Positions 1 through 9,915 of a DNA stretch of 64,000 nt are shown piece after piece (position 1 is the stretch's first letter; each line of letters opens with the position of its first letter). This DNA comes from Actinopolyspora mzabensis (GTDB lineage Bacteria; Actinomycetota; Actinomycetes; Mycobacteriales; Pseudonocardiaceae): positions 1 through 64,000 of the forward strand of contig NZ_FNFM01000014.1 of the NCBI RefSeq assembly GCF_900101095.1, read 5' to 3'. The notes under the pieces are model-generated. The model was given only the letters and a program-made list of their open reading frames with translations. It did no database searches and was not told the DNA's origin. A program made the position numbers and the translations under genes.

Positions 1-1086
1 GGCTTCCTCGATGAGGGTTTCCACGATCTGGTTCTCCGGCACGGTCTTGATCACCTCGCCCTTGACGAAGATCTGCCCCTTGCCGTTGCCCGAGGCCACC
101 CCGAGGTCGGCCTCGCGGGCCTCACCGGGACCGTTGACCACGCAGCCCATCACGGCCACGCGGAGGGGAACCTCCATGCCCTCCAAACCGGCGGTGACCT
201 CGTCGGCGAGTTTGTAGACGTCGACCTGCGCCCGGCCGCAGGACGGGCAGGAGACGATCTCCAGCTTGCGCGGCCGCAGGTTCAGCGACTCCAGAATCTG
301 GGTGCCGACCTTGACCTCCTCGACCGGCGGGGCGGACAGCGACACGCGGATCGTGTCGCCGATGCCCTGCCGCAGCAGCGAACCGAAGGCCACGGCCGAC
401 TTGACCGTGCCCTGCATCGCCGGACCGGCCTCGGTCACACCGAGGTGCAGCGGGTAGTCGCACTGCTCGGCCAGCAGTTCGTAGGCCCGCACCATCACCA
501 CGGGATCGTTGTGCTTGACCGAGATCTTGACGTCGTGGAAGTCGTGCTCGGCGAACAGCGAGGCCTCCCACAACGCCGACTCGACGAGCGCCTCCGGTGT
601 GGCCTTGCCGTACTTCTCCAGCAGACGCTTGTCCAGCGAGCCCGCGTTGACGCCGATGCGGATCGGCGTGCCGTGGTCCTTGGCCGCCTTGGAGATCTCC
701 TTGACCTGATCGTCGAACTTGCGGATGTTGCCCGGATTGACCCGCACGGCGGCGCAGCCCGCCTCGATGGCCGCGAAGACGTACTTCGGCTGGAAGTGGA
801 TGTCGGCGATCACCGGGATCTTCGACTTCTGGGCGATCGCGGGCAGCGCCGCCGCGTCGTCGGCGGTCGGGCACGCCACACGCACGATGTCACAGCCCGA
901 GGCGGTCAACTCGGCGATCTGCTGCAGCGTGCCGTTGATGTCGGTGGTGTTCGTCGTGGTCATCGACTGCACCGAGACCGGGTGATCACTACCGACACCG
1001 ACCGGCCCAACCTGTAACTGGCGGGTTTTACGCCGTTCCGCGAGTACCGGTTCGGGATTGGCGGGCATACCCAGATCGACGGTCAT
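1..1086 (-). CDS. ispG: 4-hydroxy-3-methylbut-2-enyl diphosphate synthase, 3' end cut off
   Basis: IspG (GcpE) reduces methylerythritol cyclodiphosphate to HMBDP in the cytosolic MEP isoprenoid pathway. The ATG at 1086 gives [13 protein letters not shown], and 362 residues are visible before the window edge; family length is about 385, so only the last twenty or so are missing. The TIM-barrel part carries VRVACPT and GVNAGSLD. Two iron-sulfur ligand motifs are visible, SCPSCGR near residue 280 and [10 protein letters not shown] near residue 313. It is the last visible gene of a minus-strand group dxr-rip1-ispG, the same order as in mycobacteria, so two MEP enzymes are probably co-regulated. 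Confidence 0.97.
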   Translation of the reverse strand, partial: MTVDLGMPANPEPVLAERRKTRQLQVGPVGVGSDHPVSVQSMTTTNTTDINGTLQQIAELTASGCDIVRVACPTADDAAALPAIAQKSKIPVIADIHFQPKYVFAAIEAGCAAVRVNPGNIRKFDDQVKEISKAAKDHGTPIRIGVNAGSLDKRLLEKYGKATPEALVESALWEASLFAEHDFHDVKISVKHNDPVVMVRAYELLAEQCDYPLHLGVTEAGPAMQGTVKSAVAFGSLLRQGIGDTIRVSLSAPPVEEVKVGTQILESLNLRPRKLEIVSCPSCGRAQVDVYKLADEVTAGLEGMEVPLRVAVMGCVVNGPGEAREADLGVASGNGKGQIFVKGEVIKTVPENQIVETLIEEA

Positions 1087-1333
1087 CGCGTCTTCTCCAC
1101 CTTCGCAATGCGGATCGAATTGTCGGTCCCGCGACATGACGGGAACCTCGGGGTGACGGGGCCCGGCGGGTGAGAGGCACCGGACCGCCACCCACGATAC
1201 CGGCACGGACCACGGCTCGAACGGGAAGTCACCTTTCGAGTGATGCCCGCCTTCTTACCAGGCCTGTCGAGTGAGGTTAGTAACACGGTGCGTGGTACCG
1301 CGGGGGCGCTCAGCCCACCGGCTCCGGGGAACC

Positions 1334-2614
1334 TCAGGTGAGTGTCACCGGGTTGACCACGTCCGCGACCAACACCAGCAGCGAGTACGCGATGAACACG
1401 ATGCTGATCCCGTAGGCCAGCGGCATCAGCTTGGCCGTGTCGAACGGCCCCGGATCGGGCCTGCGGGTCAGCTTCGCGAAGTTGCGCCGCAGCGCCTCCC
1501 AGAACGCACCCGCGATGTGCCCCCCGTCCAGCGGCAGCAGGGGCAGCATGTTGATCAGGAACAGCGAGAGGTTCACACCCGCCAGCAGCTGGACCATCAT
1601 GATCAACCGGGCACTCACGGAGAGCTCGTCGTAGGAGAGCACCTCGCCGCCCAGCCGACTCGCGCCGACCACCCCCACGGGGGAGTCCTTCGCTCGCTCC
1701 TGCCCGCCGATGGCGGCCACCAGATCGGGCACCTTGCTGGGCAGCTCGACAACCTTCTGCGCGGTCGCGCCGATCATGGTGCCGATTCGAGTGACCACTT
1801 GGCCGAAGTTCTGCCGCACCAGGTGATCGGTGGGGCTCACTCCGAGGAAACCGACCTCGACCAAGCCCTCCGCCTCACCCAGTCTCGGCTGGGGATTCTG
1901 CATGAGCTCGGGGCGGAGCGTGATCCTCTCCCCGTCCCGCTCGACGAGCACGGTCGTCGTGCCGGAGGCATCGCGGATCGAGTTGCGCAGCTCCGACCAC
2001 GACTCGACCCACTGGCCGTTGAACCGCAGGATCTCGTCACCGGGCCGGAAACCCGCCGCCGCCGCGGGTGACTTCGGCGCGTCGGGCGGGCATTCCTGGG
2101 TGCTCTGACCGGCTGGCACCACGCACTCGCTGACCGAGCGAATCGTAGTGGTGGGCTCCGCGACCCCGTAGCCCATCAGCACCGAGGTGAAGATGCCGAC
2201 GGCCAGGATCAGGTTCATGAACGGCCCCGCGGCCATCACGATGATCCGCTTCCAGGGTTTGCGCTGGTAGAACTGCCGGTGGGAGTCCTCGGGCCGGACC
2301 TCCTCGGCCACGGCCTGCCTGGCGTCCTCGACCATGGCCCGCCACGGCGCGGAGGAAGCCGTGCGCCCGTACTCCTCATCCCGCTTCGGCGGGAACATGC
2401 CGATCATCCGGATGAAACCGCCGAACGGAACGGCCTTGACGCCGTACTCCGTTTCCTTGCCCTGCCTGGAGAACAGCGTGCGGCCGAACCCGACCATGTA
2501 CTGGGTCACCTTGACGCCGAACATCTTCGCCGTCGCGAGGTGGCCCAACTCGTGCCAAGCGATCGAGAACAACAGCCCGAGGAAGAAAATCAGGATGCCC
2601 AGCACGACAAGCAT
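1334..2614 (-). CDS. rip1: Site-2 intramembrane zinc metalloprotease (M50, Rip1/RseP type)
   Basis: Membrane protease of 426 residues that cleaves transmembrane substrates such as anti-sigma factors. The zinc site HELGH is at residues 21-25 inside the first membrane helix. A PDZ domain lies in the middle (RPGDEILRFNGQW), and the second active-site motif LPLDGGH is near the C-terminus within a hydrophobic segment. I chose the ATG at 2614 because it overlaps the dxr stop codon (TGATG) and places the HExxH helix at the N-terminus as in family members; the frame is open further upstream but only inside dxr. Translational coupling to dxr is likely. Substrates cannot be told from sequence. Confidence 0.95.
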   Translation of the reverse strand: MLVVLGILIFFLGLLFSIAWHELGHLATAKMFGVKVTQYMVGFGRTLFSRQGKETEYGVKAVPFGGFIRMIGMFPPKRDEEYGRTASSAPWRAMVEDARQAVAEEVRPEDSHRQFYQRKPWKRIIVMAAGPFMNLILAVGIFTSVLMGYGVAEPTTTIRSVSECVVPAGQSTQECPPDAPKSPAAAAGFRPGDEILRFNGQWVESWSELRNSIRDASGTTTVLVERDGERITLRPELMQNPQPRLGEAEGLVEVGFLGVSPTDHLVRQNFGQVVTRIGTMIGATAQKVVELPSKVPDLVAAIGGQERAKDSPVGVVGASRLGGEVLSYDELSVSARLIMMVQLLAGVNLSLFLINMLPLLPLDGGHIAGAFWEALRRNFAKLTRRPDPGPFDTAKLMPLAYGISIVFIAYSLLVLVADVVNPVTLT

Positions 2615-3867
2615 CAATGCGCTCTTTCCATACCGGCGAGTTCGCGGGCCCTGCGACGAGCCCACTCCTCGGCTTCGAACACCTCGTCCACGCTGGCCGG
2701 CTCGGCGCACCAGGCGTCGGCCCCTGCCAGTACCTCCTCCACAGTGTGCACGATGCTGGTGAAACGACTGTTACCGGCGACGAACGCGGCCACGGCCTCC
2801 TCGTTCGCGGCGTTGTAGATCGCGGGCAGGCATCCGCCCCGCCCACCGGCCTCCCGAGCCAACCGCACGGCGGGGAAGGCCGTGTCGTCGAGCGGCTCGA
2901 ACGTCCACGAGGCCGCCTGCTCGAAGGTCAGCCGTGGGGTGACTCCGCCGATCCGGTCGGGCCAGCCCAGCCCGAGCGCGATCGGCAGCCGCATGTCGGG
3001 GGTACTGGCCTGCGCAATGGTAGCGCCGTCGACGTAGGTGACCATCGAGTGCACGATCGACTGCGGATGCACCACGACGTCGATGCGCTCGTACTCCACG
3101 CCGAACAGCAGGTGGGCCTCGATCAGTTCCAGGCTCTTGTTCACCATCGTCGCCGAATTGATGGTCACTACCGTCCCCATGGCCCACGTGGGGTGGGCGA
3201 GCGCCTGCTCGACGCTCACCTCGTGCAGCGCCTCACGGTCGTAGCCCCGGAACGGCCCCCCGGAGGCGGTAAGCACGAGCCGTTCCACCTCTGCAGCACG
3301 ACCGGCCCACAGGCACTGCGCCAGCGCGGAGTGCTCGGAATCCACCGGGACGATCTGCCCGGGGGAAGCGGCCCTCGTGACCAGCGCTCCCCCCGCGACC
3401 AGCGACTCCTTGTTCGCCAGCGCCAACCGCGAGCCCGCGTGCAGGGCGGCGAGCGTGGGACGCAGGCCCCGCGAGCCGTCCATGCCGTTGAGGACCACGT
3501 CGGCCTCGGTCTCGCGCACCAGATCGGTGGCGGCGTCCGGTCCGGCCAACAGCCGTGGCAGCCGGAAACGGCCGGTCGAGTAGCCGAGCCGCTGCGCCTC
3601 GGCGTAGAGCGCGAGCTGCACGTCCTCGACGGCCGTGGCCCGAGCCACGGCCACGACCTCCACCCCGAGTTCGAGGGCCTGCGCGGCCAGCGCAGCGGGA
3701 TCGTTGCCACCGGCGGCCAGACCGACCACCCGGAACCGCTCGGGGGCCTGCCGGATGACTTCCAACGCCTGGGTACCGATGGAGCCGGTGGATCCCAGCA
3801 GCGTGACGGTGTGCACGGTGTCGCGTTCGTCGTGCCGGGCGCGCGCGTCCGGTTGGGCGGAGACCAT
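2614..3867 (-). CDS. dxr: 1-deoxy-D-xylulose 5-phosphate reductoisomerase
   Basis: Dxr converts DXP to MEP with NADPH, the committed step of the MEP pathway. The 417-residue frame shows the nucleotide motif GSTGSIG, followed by [16 protein letters not shown], the metal and substrate segment VDSEHSA, and TASGGPF. Length is slightly above the usual ~390-400 because of an N-terminal stretch of about 20 residues before [11 protein letters not shown], so a later start is possible. It is the first gene of the dxr-rip1-ispG group, and the C-terminus overlaps rip1 by one base. Confidence 0.96.
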   Translation of the reverse strand: MVSAQPDARARHDERDTVHTVTLLGSTGSIGTQALEVIRQAPERFRVVGLAAGGNDPAALAAQALELGVEVVAVARATAVEDVQLALYAEAQRLGYSTGRFRLPRLLAGPDAATDLVRETEADVVLNGMDGSRGLRPTLAALHAGSRLALANKESLVAGGALVTRAASPGQIVPVDSEHSALAQCLWAGRAAEVERLVLTASGGPFRGYDREALHEVSVEQALAHPTWAMGTVVTINSATMVNKSLELIEAHLLFGVEYERIDVVVHPQSIVHSMVTYVDGATIAQASTPDMRLPIALGLGWPDRIGGVTPRLTFEQAASWTFEPLDDTAFPAVRLAREAGGRGGCLPAIYNAANEEAVAAFVAGNSRFTSIVHTVEEVLAGADAWCAEPASVDEVFEAEEWARRRARELAGMERAH

Positions 3868-4174
3868 CGGGGGTCATTCTCGCCCACCGGCGACGTCACG
3901 CGTCATCGCGGTCTCGTTCCGCGGAACCGAGTGGCCGGCGAGCCGGCCCGCAGTGACCGGGAGGCAGGAGTGAGGGGCACCCGGGGTGACCGGTCACACT
4001 GCCGACAACGCTGCGGCGGTCACCGCCCGAGGGTGTGCGAGGATGGTCGACATCGGCGGTCCGCGTGCCGTGCGGCAGTTCGATCCGCGACGAAGCCGTG
4101 TACCGCCCCATGCCGACGATTCGGCGTCCGCGGCTCGGAGGCCGGGAGTCGCGACGGTTACAGGAGGGGAACGC
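3868..4174. other. Divergent intergenic region dxr / DUF2631 gene
   Basis: About 300 bases between divergent genes. It contains a perfect 16-base palindrome at 3933-3948 (two 7-base arms around GA). No convincing protein is present: the plus-strand frame from 3986 into the DUF2631 gene has atypical Arg/Pro-rich composition. Both genes probably start from promoters here, but I cannot assign -35/-10 boxes with confidence. Confidence 0.5.
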
Positions 4175-4474
4175 GTGGCAAGCACGGAGCTGGAACAGAC
4201 CCAGAGTGAACGGACACCGACCCAGGCGATCGATCCCGCCGAAGAGCCCTCGGTGGAATGGGGCTGGCACGGATCGTTCCCGAAAGGCATCCAGATCGCG
4301 GGCTGGTTCTCCACCTTCGCGATGGTGATGATGCTCATCGGCAACCACCAGGGACTCCTCAGTGGTGGTGGCAGCCCCATCAGCGCGGACATCTGGCTGA
4401 TCGCGATCGCGCTGGGAATGGCGATCGCACTGATCTACGACCTGCGCAGGCGCCGCGTCTCGTGGCGACGCTGA
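4175..4474 (+). CDS. DUF2631 small membrane protein
   Basis: A 99-residue protein of unknown function, found near dxr in actinobacteria. The start is GTG at 4175, preceded by a strong ribosome binding site AGGAGGGG at 4162-4169; the open frame further upstream lacks coding character. The N-terminus is acidic and charged, followed by the family-like core EWGWHG, two membrane segments (around IAGWFSTFAMVMMLIG and IWLIAIALGMAIALIY) and a basic end (DLRRRR). It is the only plus-strand gene before mntR and converges on rlmN. Confidence 0.85.
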   Translation: MASTELEQTQSERTPTQAIDPAEEPSVEWGWHGSFPKGIQIAGWFSTFAMVMMLIGNHQGLLSGGGSPISADIWLIAIALGMAIALIYDLRRRRVSWRR

Positions 4475-4544
4475 ATCCGGGGGCGAGGTTGACCCGCCCT
4501 CCGGGCAGTGGGCCGTATCGCCGGGGTTCGGGCGAGGAGCTAGC

Positions 4545-4575
4545 CGGCGTCGCGTAGGCGCACTACGCGACGCCG
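4545..4575. terminator. Bidirectional hairpin between DUF2631 gene and rlmN
   Basis: Perfect 13-base stem (4545-4557 with 4563-4575) around a 5-base loop. It lies between two convergent genes and could end both transcripts. No T-run follows on either strand, so this is a structure-based call. Confidence 0.6.
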
Positions 4576-4701
4576 CTCCCACGGCCGCTCACCAATGCTT
4601 TCCTGGCGTGTTGTCGATGCGCGCGGATCTTCCCGGAGCCGGAAATCCTCGAAAAGGCACCGCCGAGCGAGCATCCCGACAACCCGGCCGGAAAACTTCG
4701 A

Positions 4702-5817
4702 TCAGGAGTTCTCGGCGGCCAGCTGCCCGCATGCGGCGGCGATCTCCTGACCGCGGGTGTCGCGAACCGTGCAGGAAACTCCGGCCTCACGGACCCGCCG
4801 CACGAACTCGCGCTCCACCGGTTTCGGACTCGCGTCCCACTTGCTTCCCGGCGTGGGATTCAACGGGATGACGTTGACGTGGGCGAACCTCCCCAGATGC
4901 TCGTGCAGCAGTTTACCGAGCAGATCGGCCCGCCAGGGCTGGTCGTTCATCTCGCGGATCAACGCGTACTCCACCGAGACGCGCCTGCCGGTGTGCTCGG
5001 CGTAACCCCGTGCCGCCTGCAGCACTTCCTCGACCTTCCAGCGGTTGTTGACCGGAACCAGGGTGTCCCGCAACTCGTCGTCGGGAGTGTGCAGCGAAAC
5101 GGCGAGCGTGACCTGGAGGCCTTCCTCCGTCATTCGTCGAATGGCGGGCGCGAGCCCCACGGTGGAGATGGTCACCGAGCGCTGGGACAGTCCCAGCCCG
5201 TCGGGGGCGGGGTCACAGATGCGGTGCACCGCGTCGATGACCCTCCGGTAGTTCGCCAGTGGCTCCCCCATCCCCATGAAAACGACGTTGGAGAGCCTGC
5301 CCGCCCCACCGGGCAGCTCACCGTCCTGCATCATGGCGGCGGCCTGCCGAACCTGCTCGACTATCTCCGCGGTCGACAGGTTGCGCTGCAGACCTCCCTG
5401 CCCCGTGGCACAGAACGGGCAGGCCATGCCACAACCAGCCTGGCTGGAGATGCAAACGGTGGCCCGTTCCGGATAGCGCATCAGAACGCTTTCCAGGGTG
5501 GTTCCGTCGTGAGCCCGCCACAACGTCTTGCGGGTCTCACCCTCGTCCGTGTCGAGGTTGTTCACGGCGGTCAACAGCGTGGGCAGCAGCTCGTTCGCCA
5601 ACACCTGCCTGCTGGAGGCCGGGACATCACTCATCGACCACACATCGGCCGTGAGCCTGCCGAAGTAGTGCTGCGCGAGTTGCCGCGCACGAAACGGCTT
5701 CTCACCCAGTTCGGAGACGGCGGCACGACGCTGTTCCGCGGACAGATCGGCGAGATGCCGGGGAGGCATCCCCCGCTTGGGCGCGTCGAAGACGAGGGGT
5801 AGGGACTGCGAGGTCAT
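4702..5817 (-). CDS. rlmN: 23S rRNA (A2503-C2)/tRNA (A37-C2) methyltransferase
   Basis: Radical-SAM enzyme, 371 residues, that methylates C2 of A2503 in 23S rRNA and A37 in some tRNAs. The CxxxCxxC cluster motif reads CGMACPFC, followed by GMGEPLANY and the C-terminal [10 protein letters not shown], whose cysteine corresponds to the methyl-carrying Cys of the E. coli enzyme. The ATG at 5817 ([10 protein letters not shown]) is preferred: upstream residues in the open frame are Arg-rich and unlike the family. It is transcribed alone, divergent from mntR across a 204-base gap. Confidence 0.95.
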   Translation of the reverse strand: MTSQSLPLVFDAPKRGMPPRHLADLSAEQRRAAVSELGEKPFRARQLAQHYFGRLTADVWSMSDVPASSRQVLANELLPTLLTAVNNLDTDEGETRKTLWRAHDGTTLESVLMRYPERATVCISSQAGCGMACPFCATGQGGLQRNLSTAEIVEQVRQAAAMMQDGELPGGAGRLSNVVFMGMGEPLANYRRVIDAVHRICDPAPDGLGLSQRSVTISTVGLAPAIRRMTEEGLQVTLAVSLHTPDDELRDTLVPVNNRWKVEEVLQAARGYAEHTGRRVSVEYALIREMNDQPWRADLLGKLLHEHLGRFAHVNVIPLNPTPGSKWDASPKPVEREFVRRVREAGVSCTVRDTRGQEIAAACGQLAAENS

Positions 5818-6021
5818 AGCACCCGCAGTATCCCACGAGGACGAGCGAACGAACGCGGCGGTCACCCGCAACGCCCGACGGGGCACTTCCCGCGTCCCCA
5901 TCCGCACCGGCACGAGGAACCTCTGTTACGGAGCGAACACATCCGGGCACGTGAAGTCGCACACGGTACCCGCTTCGCGGGGTGCGGGCGAGTTTTCGAA
6001 GCGCCGTCCTATCGTGAAGCC

Positions 6022-6708
6022 ATGACTGGCATGGTTGAGCGCCACTCAGCCTCCGTGGAGGACTACGTACGGACGATCTACGGGCTGGGCGAACGCGGCG
6101 CGGCGGTCACGAACACCACGCTGACCGCTCGTCTGGGGCTGAGCCCGTCATCGGTGTCAGGGATGATCAACAAGCTGGCGCAGCTCGGCCTGGTCACCCA
6201 CGAGCGGTACCGGAGTGTCGAACTCACCACCGAGGGGCGCAGACTCGCCTGCGACGTGCTGCGCAGGCACCGGCTGCTGGAGTTGTTCCTGGTGGAGATC
6301 CTCGGCTACACCTGGGACGAGGTGCACGACGAGGCGGACTCGCTGGAGCACGCCGTCTCGGACGAGCTCGTCGAGCACATAGCGGCCAAGCTCGAACACC
6401 CCACCCACGATCCGCACGGCGATCCGATCCCGAGTGCGGACGGAGTAGTGGAAAAACCCACGACCAGACTGCTGGAGCACCTGGAACCGGGCACCGTCGG
6501 CACGATCGCGCGGGTGTGGGACACCGACTCCGAACTGCTGCGTTACCTCACCGACCACGGTTTGACGCTGGGAAACCGGATCGAGGTCGTGGAGCGCAAA
6601 CCCTTCGGCGGGCCACTGGTGGTACGAGTGGGCGACTCCGAAACGGTCGAGACGCACTTCCTCGGCTCCGAGATAGCCCAGACGCTGTCCATCACGGTCC
6701 AGAAGTGA
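6022..6708 (+). CDS. mntR: DtxR-family manganese-dependent regulator
   Basis: Metal-activated transcription repressor of 228 residues with three parts: winged helix (about 1-75), dimerization/metal domain (76-145) and a C-terminal SH3-like FeoA domain (from about 155). Ligand positions visible are D14 (VEDYVRTIY), H83, E87, H102, D106, E109 and H110. Where iron sensors (IdeR/DtxR) have Met10 and Cys102, this protein has Asp at both places, as in manganese sensors; the assignment to Mn rather than Fe is inferred from that. The 228-residue length matches the mycobacterial MntR type. The start is ATG 6022; an ATG nine bases later is an alternative. No mntH-like transporter is adjacent. Confidence 0.88.
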   Translation: MTGMVERHSASVEDYVRTIYGLGERGAAVTNTTLTARLGLSPSSVSGMINKLAQLGLVTHERYRSVELTTEGRRLACDVLRRHRLLELFLVEILGYTWDEVHDEADSLEHAVSDELVEHIAAKLEHPTHDPHGDPIPSADGVVEKPTTRLLEHLEPGTVGTIARVWDTDSELLRYLTDHGLTLGNRIEVVERKPFGGPLVVRVGDSETVETHFLGSEIAQTLSITVQK

Positions 6709-6778
6709 TTTCCGCCACAGCGGAACGGTGGTGGTACTGCACCGTAATGGTAACGGCCACGGTAGTGCCGGGACTTTT

Positions 6779-7315
6779 TCACTTCGGGTCGTCGGAGACC
6801 GAACAGTCCCCGGACCGGTGGCTTCCCCCGGAATGATGGCCACACCCTGACTCGTGGCCGCCGCTGGAGGCGTGCTCGTTATCCCGACAGCTCTCGCCGA
6901 ACAACGCGGCAGGCTCCGCGGCGCCATTCCGGGAACCAGAGCACCCCCGCGAGTCCGCCGCGGCGAAACCGTCCCCGGTCCGTTCGGCATCGTAGGCGCC
7001 CAGGACGGCGAGCAGCAGGTCGAACCGGTTGTCGGTGAGCCGGACGACCACCCATCCGAAACCGAACAACCCCGCGAACACGAATCCCGCCACCCATTCG
7101 ATCGGAGCGTGCTGGGCCAATAACAGCACGGCCACGCACAGCGCCAGCCCGGAGGCGAAGGCGGCGATCCGCGCCACGGTGACCGTGTTCCGCAGTGATC
7201 GGTACATCGGGCAGTTCCCGTCCAGAGCCCGCACCGCGTCGGTACGCTCGCCGGGCTCCATTCGTGCGACTCGATCCAATGCCGTCACGAGCGTTTCGAC
7301 CGGTCCCCCAGCCAT
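6779..7315 (-). CDS. Small membrane protein with Cys/His/Gly/Ser-rich tail, function unknown
   Basis: I do not recognise a family. The 178-residue protein starts at ATG 7315 with GGCGGGAG about ten bases upstream; the open frame before that is Arg-rich noise. A short soluble N-terminus (about 45 residues) is followed by two membrane helices (around 47-68 and 70-92), a conserved-looking DNRFDLLLAVLGAY, then a C-terminal tail rich in Gly, Ser, His and Cys (for example HESGCGHHSGG). The tail holds five His and three Cys in about 37 residues and could bind metal. It converges on mntR with a 70-base gap, which may or may not be meaningful. Confidence 0.65.
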   Translation of the reverse strand: MAGGPVETLVTALDRVARMEPGERTDAVRALDGNCPMYRSLRNTVTVARIAAFASGLALCVAVLLLAQHAPIEWVAGFVFAGLFGFGWVVVRLTDNRFDLLLAVLGAYDAERTGDGFAAADSRGCSGSRNGAAEPAALFGESCRDNEHASSGGHESGCGHHSGGSHRSGDCSVSDDPK

Positions 7316-7588
7316 AGCTATCGCACTCCCGCCAACCAACCGGAATTCTCCGAAGCGACAGCCCCCCGACTTCGTTCGAACACAGTCGATCATGGAAACG
7401 CGAGAATGGCAAGGCGTCGTTCGGGTTACTGACCAGCCACGAAACGGGCCCGTTCGAAATCGGCGCTCCGAATCCGGAACGCTGGTGGACGGCGGAAAAC
7501 GAAACCGACCGATGCGCCACGGCCACACGAAAACGCACGGAAGCGGGTCGTTCGATCGATAGGCACGACACCGAACGAAGAAAACCGA
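7316..7588. other. Intergenic region upstream of the Cys/His-tail gene
   Basis: About 270 bases, somewhat less GC-rich than its surroundings, between the methyltransferase stop and the start of the Cys/His-tail gene. It probably holds that gene's promoter. I see no strong hairpin, repeat or credible small gene. Confidence 0.4.
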
Positions 7589-8341
7589 TCACTCTTCGCG
7601 GCGAATTCGAATCCGGTAGTTCACCGGGAGAGAGGTGCCGGGAACCGATTCGACCGCCCGACGGGCCACGGACGGGGAAAACTCGATCCGCAGTACGGCT
7701 TCCAGGCTCTTCCGGTCGTCGAATTCCCAGCGGGTCTCGACGTCGAAACTGTCGAACCCGCGGGCGGCGAAGAAACGCTCTATCCGCTCGGGATCGAAAC
7801 CGGCAAGGTCGGCACGCATCCACTCGCCGTACGGTGCGCTGCGCCCGTCCAGGTCGACGACCACCAGCGCACCACCGGACCGCAGCACACGCCGCGCTTC
7901 GGCGAGGCCTGCCTCGCAGCCCGGACCGAAGAAATAGGCGGTGCGAGCGTGTATCAGGTCCACGGATCCCGCTAGTAACGGCACCCGGTGAGCAGCGGCA
8001 CGAACCACCCGGACCGAATCGCGGCACCGCGAAAGCGCGACCCTGCGCCGAGCACGGCGAACCAGTGGGCGGTAGGGCTCGACCCCCAGCACGCTGCGTG
8101 CCCGTCTCGCGAAAACCGGCAGATGAAACCCGGCGCCACAGCCGATGTCGACCACGTCGAGCCCCTGCCAGTCATGGAGGCGGCGGAGTTCCGCCCATAT
8201 GGCACCGGTGACGTCCTGCGCGGCGTTTTCCAACTCGTAGACATCCGGCCAGTTCCACACGTTGGGGCTCGGTCGGACCTCGACCTCGTCGAAGCCCACC
8301 GCACGAGCGGCCGCGAGTTTGACCGAAAGTCCAGCCAACAT
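7589..8341 (-). CDS. SAM-dependent methyltransferase (class I), substrate unknown
   Basis: 250 residues with a Rossmann methyltransferase core: motif I VVDIGCGAGFHLP near residue 64, the acidic motif II GVEPYRPL, and the later VDLIHARTAYFFG and LRSGGALVVVDLDG. The tail is less typical and may define the substrate, which I cannot name. It begins nine bases after the cdsA stop with AGGG as ribosome binding site, so it is the last gene of the rpsB-tsf-pyrH-frr-cdsA direction. Co-translation with CDP-diacylglycerol synthase raises a lipid-related role, but that is only inference. Confidence 0.8.
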   Translation of the reverse strand: MLAGLSVKLAAARAVGFDEVEVRPSPNVWNWPDVYELENAAQDVTGAIWAELRRLHDWQGLDVVDIGCGAGFHLPVFARRARSVLGVEPYRPLVRRARRRVALSRCRDSVRVVRAAAHRVPLLAGSVDLIHARTAYFFGPGCEAGLAEARRVLRSGGALVVVDLDGRSAPYGEWMRADLAGFDPERIERFFAARGFDSFDVETRWEFDDRKSLEAVLRIEFSPSVARRAVESVPGTSLPVNYRIRIRREE

Positions 8342-8350
8342 CGCCCTAGG

Positions 8351-9232
8351 TCAGCTCGGAAGCAACCAGAACAGTGTGCTCCAGGCGACCACCGCCGAAG
8401 GCAGCAACGAATCCATCCGGTCCATCAGACCACCGTGCCCCGGCAACAGGGTCCCCATGTCCTTGATGTCGAGATCCCGTTTGATCAGCGACTCCATCAG
8501 GTCACCGATGGTGGAGCTGCAGACCACCGCCAGGCCGAACAGCGCCCCCACCCACCAGGCTCCGCCGAGCAGCAGCCCCACGGAGAGCACGCCCGCGGCC
8601 ACTCCGGAGAGCAGCGAACCGACGAATCCCTCCCACGACTTGTTGGGACTCACCCGGGGGGCCATCGGGTGTCGCCCGAACAGAACTCCGGAAGCGTAAC
8701 CACCGGTGTCGGAGGCGACGACACCGATCATGAAGCACAGCGCGCGGAAACCACCGTCGGGCGGAAGGGCCAACATGGCCCCGAACGCGGCGAAGACGAA
8801 GACGTAGGCGGTGGTGAACACCGAGGCCGTGACGTCACGCAGGTACCCGTCGACCCCCAGTCGAACACGCCAGACCAGACACGCCAGCGTCGTGAGGGCG
8901 AAGGCGACCAGCACGGCGGGCAAGCCGTAAGGCCAGGACAACCAGATGATCGCCTGCCCACCAAGCAGCACGGGGAACAGCGCCAGTCGAATACCGGCCC
9001 CACGCCGCAGTGCTCCCGCCAGTTCCAGCGCGGAAAGTGCCGCCGCCACGGCAACGATGCCGATGAACAGGTGGCGATAAGTCAGCAGAGCGGCGACGAT
9101 TCCCGCGCCGAGCAACAGCCCGACCGCCAACGCGGCGGGCAGGTTCCGTCCGGCGCGGGAAGGGCGTGCGGCGTCGCCCGGCACGTCGACCGACATTCCG
9201 GACTCACCTTCGCGCTGGTCAGTGGTTACCAC
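8351..9232 (-). CDS. cdsA: Phosphatidate cytidylyltransferase (CDP-diacylglycerol synthase)
   Basis: CdsA makes CDP-diacylglycerol from phosphatidate and CTP in the membrane, feeding phospholipid synthesis. The protein is about 293 residues with some eight hydrophobic segments. The signature region shows VVASDTGGYASG, RVSPNKSWEGF and the C-terminal GDLMESLIKRDLDIKD with PGHGGLMDRMDS. The GTG at 9232 lies four bases after the frr stop and is preceded by GAGG; an ATG at 9196 with AAGGTGAG is a good alternative. The operon position after frr is the usual one in actinobacteria and many other bacteria. Confidence 0.94.
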   Translation of the reverse strand: MVTTDQREGESGMSVDVPGDAARPSRAGRNLPAALAVGLLLGAGIVAALLTYRHLFIGIVAVAAALSALELAGALRRGAGIRLALFPVLLGGQAIIWLSWPYGLPAVLVAFALTTLACLVWRVRLGVDGYLRDVTASVFTTAYVFVFAAFGAMLALPPDGGFRALCFMIGVVASDTGGYASGVLFGRHPMAPRVSPNKSWEGFVGSLLSGVAAGVLSVGLLLGGAWWVGALFGLAVVCSSTIGDLMESLIKRDLDIKDMGTLLPGHGGLMDRMDSLLPSAVVAWSTLFWLLPS

Positions 9233-9236
9233 GTCC

Positions 9237-9794
9237 TCAGACCTCGAGCAGTTCGTTTTCCTTGTGCTTGACCAGCTCGTCGATCTGGGAAACGTAGCGA
9301 TGGGTGATGTTTTCCAATTCCTTCTCACCACGCGTGCCCTCGTCTTCACCGACCTCACCGTCCTTGACGGTTCGATCGATCTCTTCCTTGGCCTTACGAC
9401 GCAGATTCCGCACGGTGATACGAGCGTCCTCGCCCTTCTGCTTGGCGAGCTTGGCCATCTCCTTGCGCCGTTCCTCGGTCATCTCGGGGATCTGTATGCG
9501 GATGACGTTGCCGTCATTACTGGGATTGACCCCGAGATTGGAATCCCGGACAGCGCGTTCCATGGCACCGAGCTGACTGGCATCGTACGGCTTGATGACC
9601 ACGAGCTTCGCCTCGGGCACGTTGATGCTCGCCAACTGATTCAGCGGAGTCGGCGAACCGTAGTAGTTGACGACGATGCCGGAAAACATCGCCGGATTGG
9701 CACGGCCGGTCCGAACGGTGGACAGATCGTCCTTGGCCACCGTCACCGCCTTCTGCATCTTCTCCTCGGCTTCGAGAAGAGTCTCGTCAATCAC
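9237..9794 (-). CDS. frr: Ribosome recycling factor
   Basis: RRF, 185 residues, the same length as E. coli RRF, splits post-termination ribosomes together with EF-G. The GTG start at 9794 follows AAGGAG and gives the standard N-terminus ([13 protein letters not shown]). The helical core contains [11 protein letters not shown] and [18 protein letters not shown], and a long charged helical hairpin forms the rest. A 121-base gap separates it from pyrH; cdsA follows after four bases, so the two are probably coupled. Confidence 0.97.
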   Translation of the reverse strand: MIDETLLEAEEKMQKAVTVAKDDLSTVRTGRANPAMFSGIVVNYYGSPTPLNQLASINVPEAKLVVIKPYDASQLGAMERAVRDSNLGVNPSNDGNVIRIQIPEMTEERRKEMAKLAKQKGEDARITVRNLRRKAKEEIDRTVKDGEVGEDEGTRGEKELENITHRYVSQIDELVKHKENELLEV

Positions 9795-9915
9795 GGCTGC
9801 TCCTTCGGTACGGGGCCGGCAGGCTCCGACGGGTTTGTCGACACTGGTTACCGCTCCGGCGGGGAGTGATCGCACCGGAGCCCGAACAGGATCCCAGCAC
9901 GAGCTCCGGGGAGTG

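Noticed and set aside
1087-1333. Possible small gene before ispG
   Set aside because: Frames on both strands are Arg/Pro/Ser-rich without ribosome binding sites.
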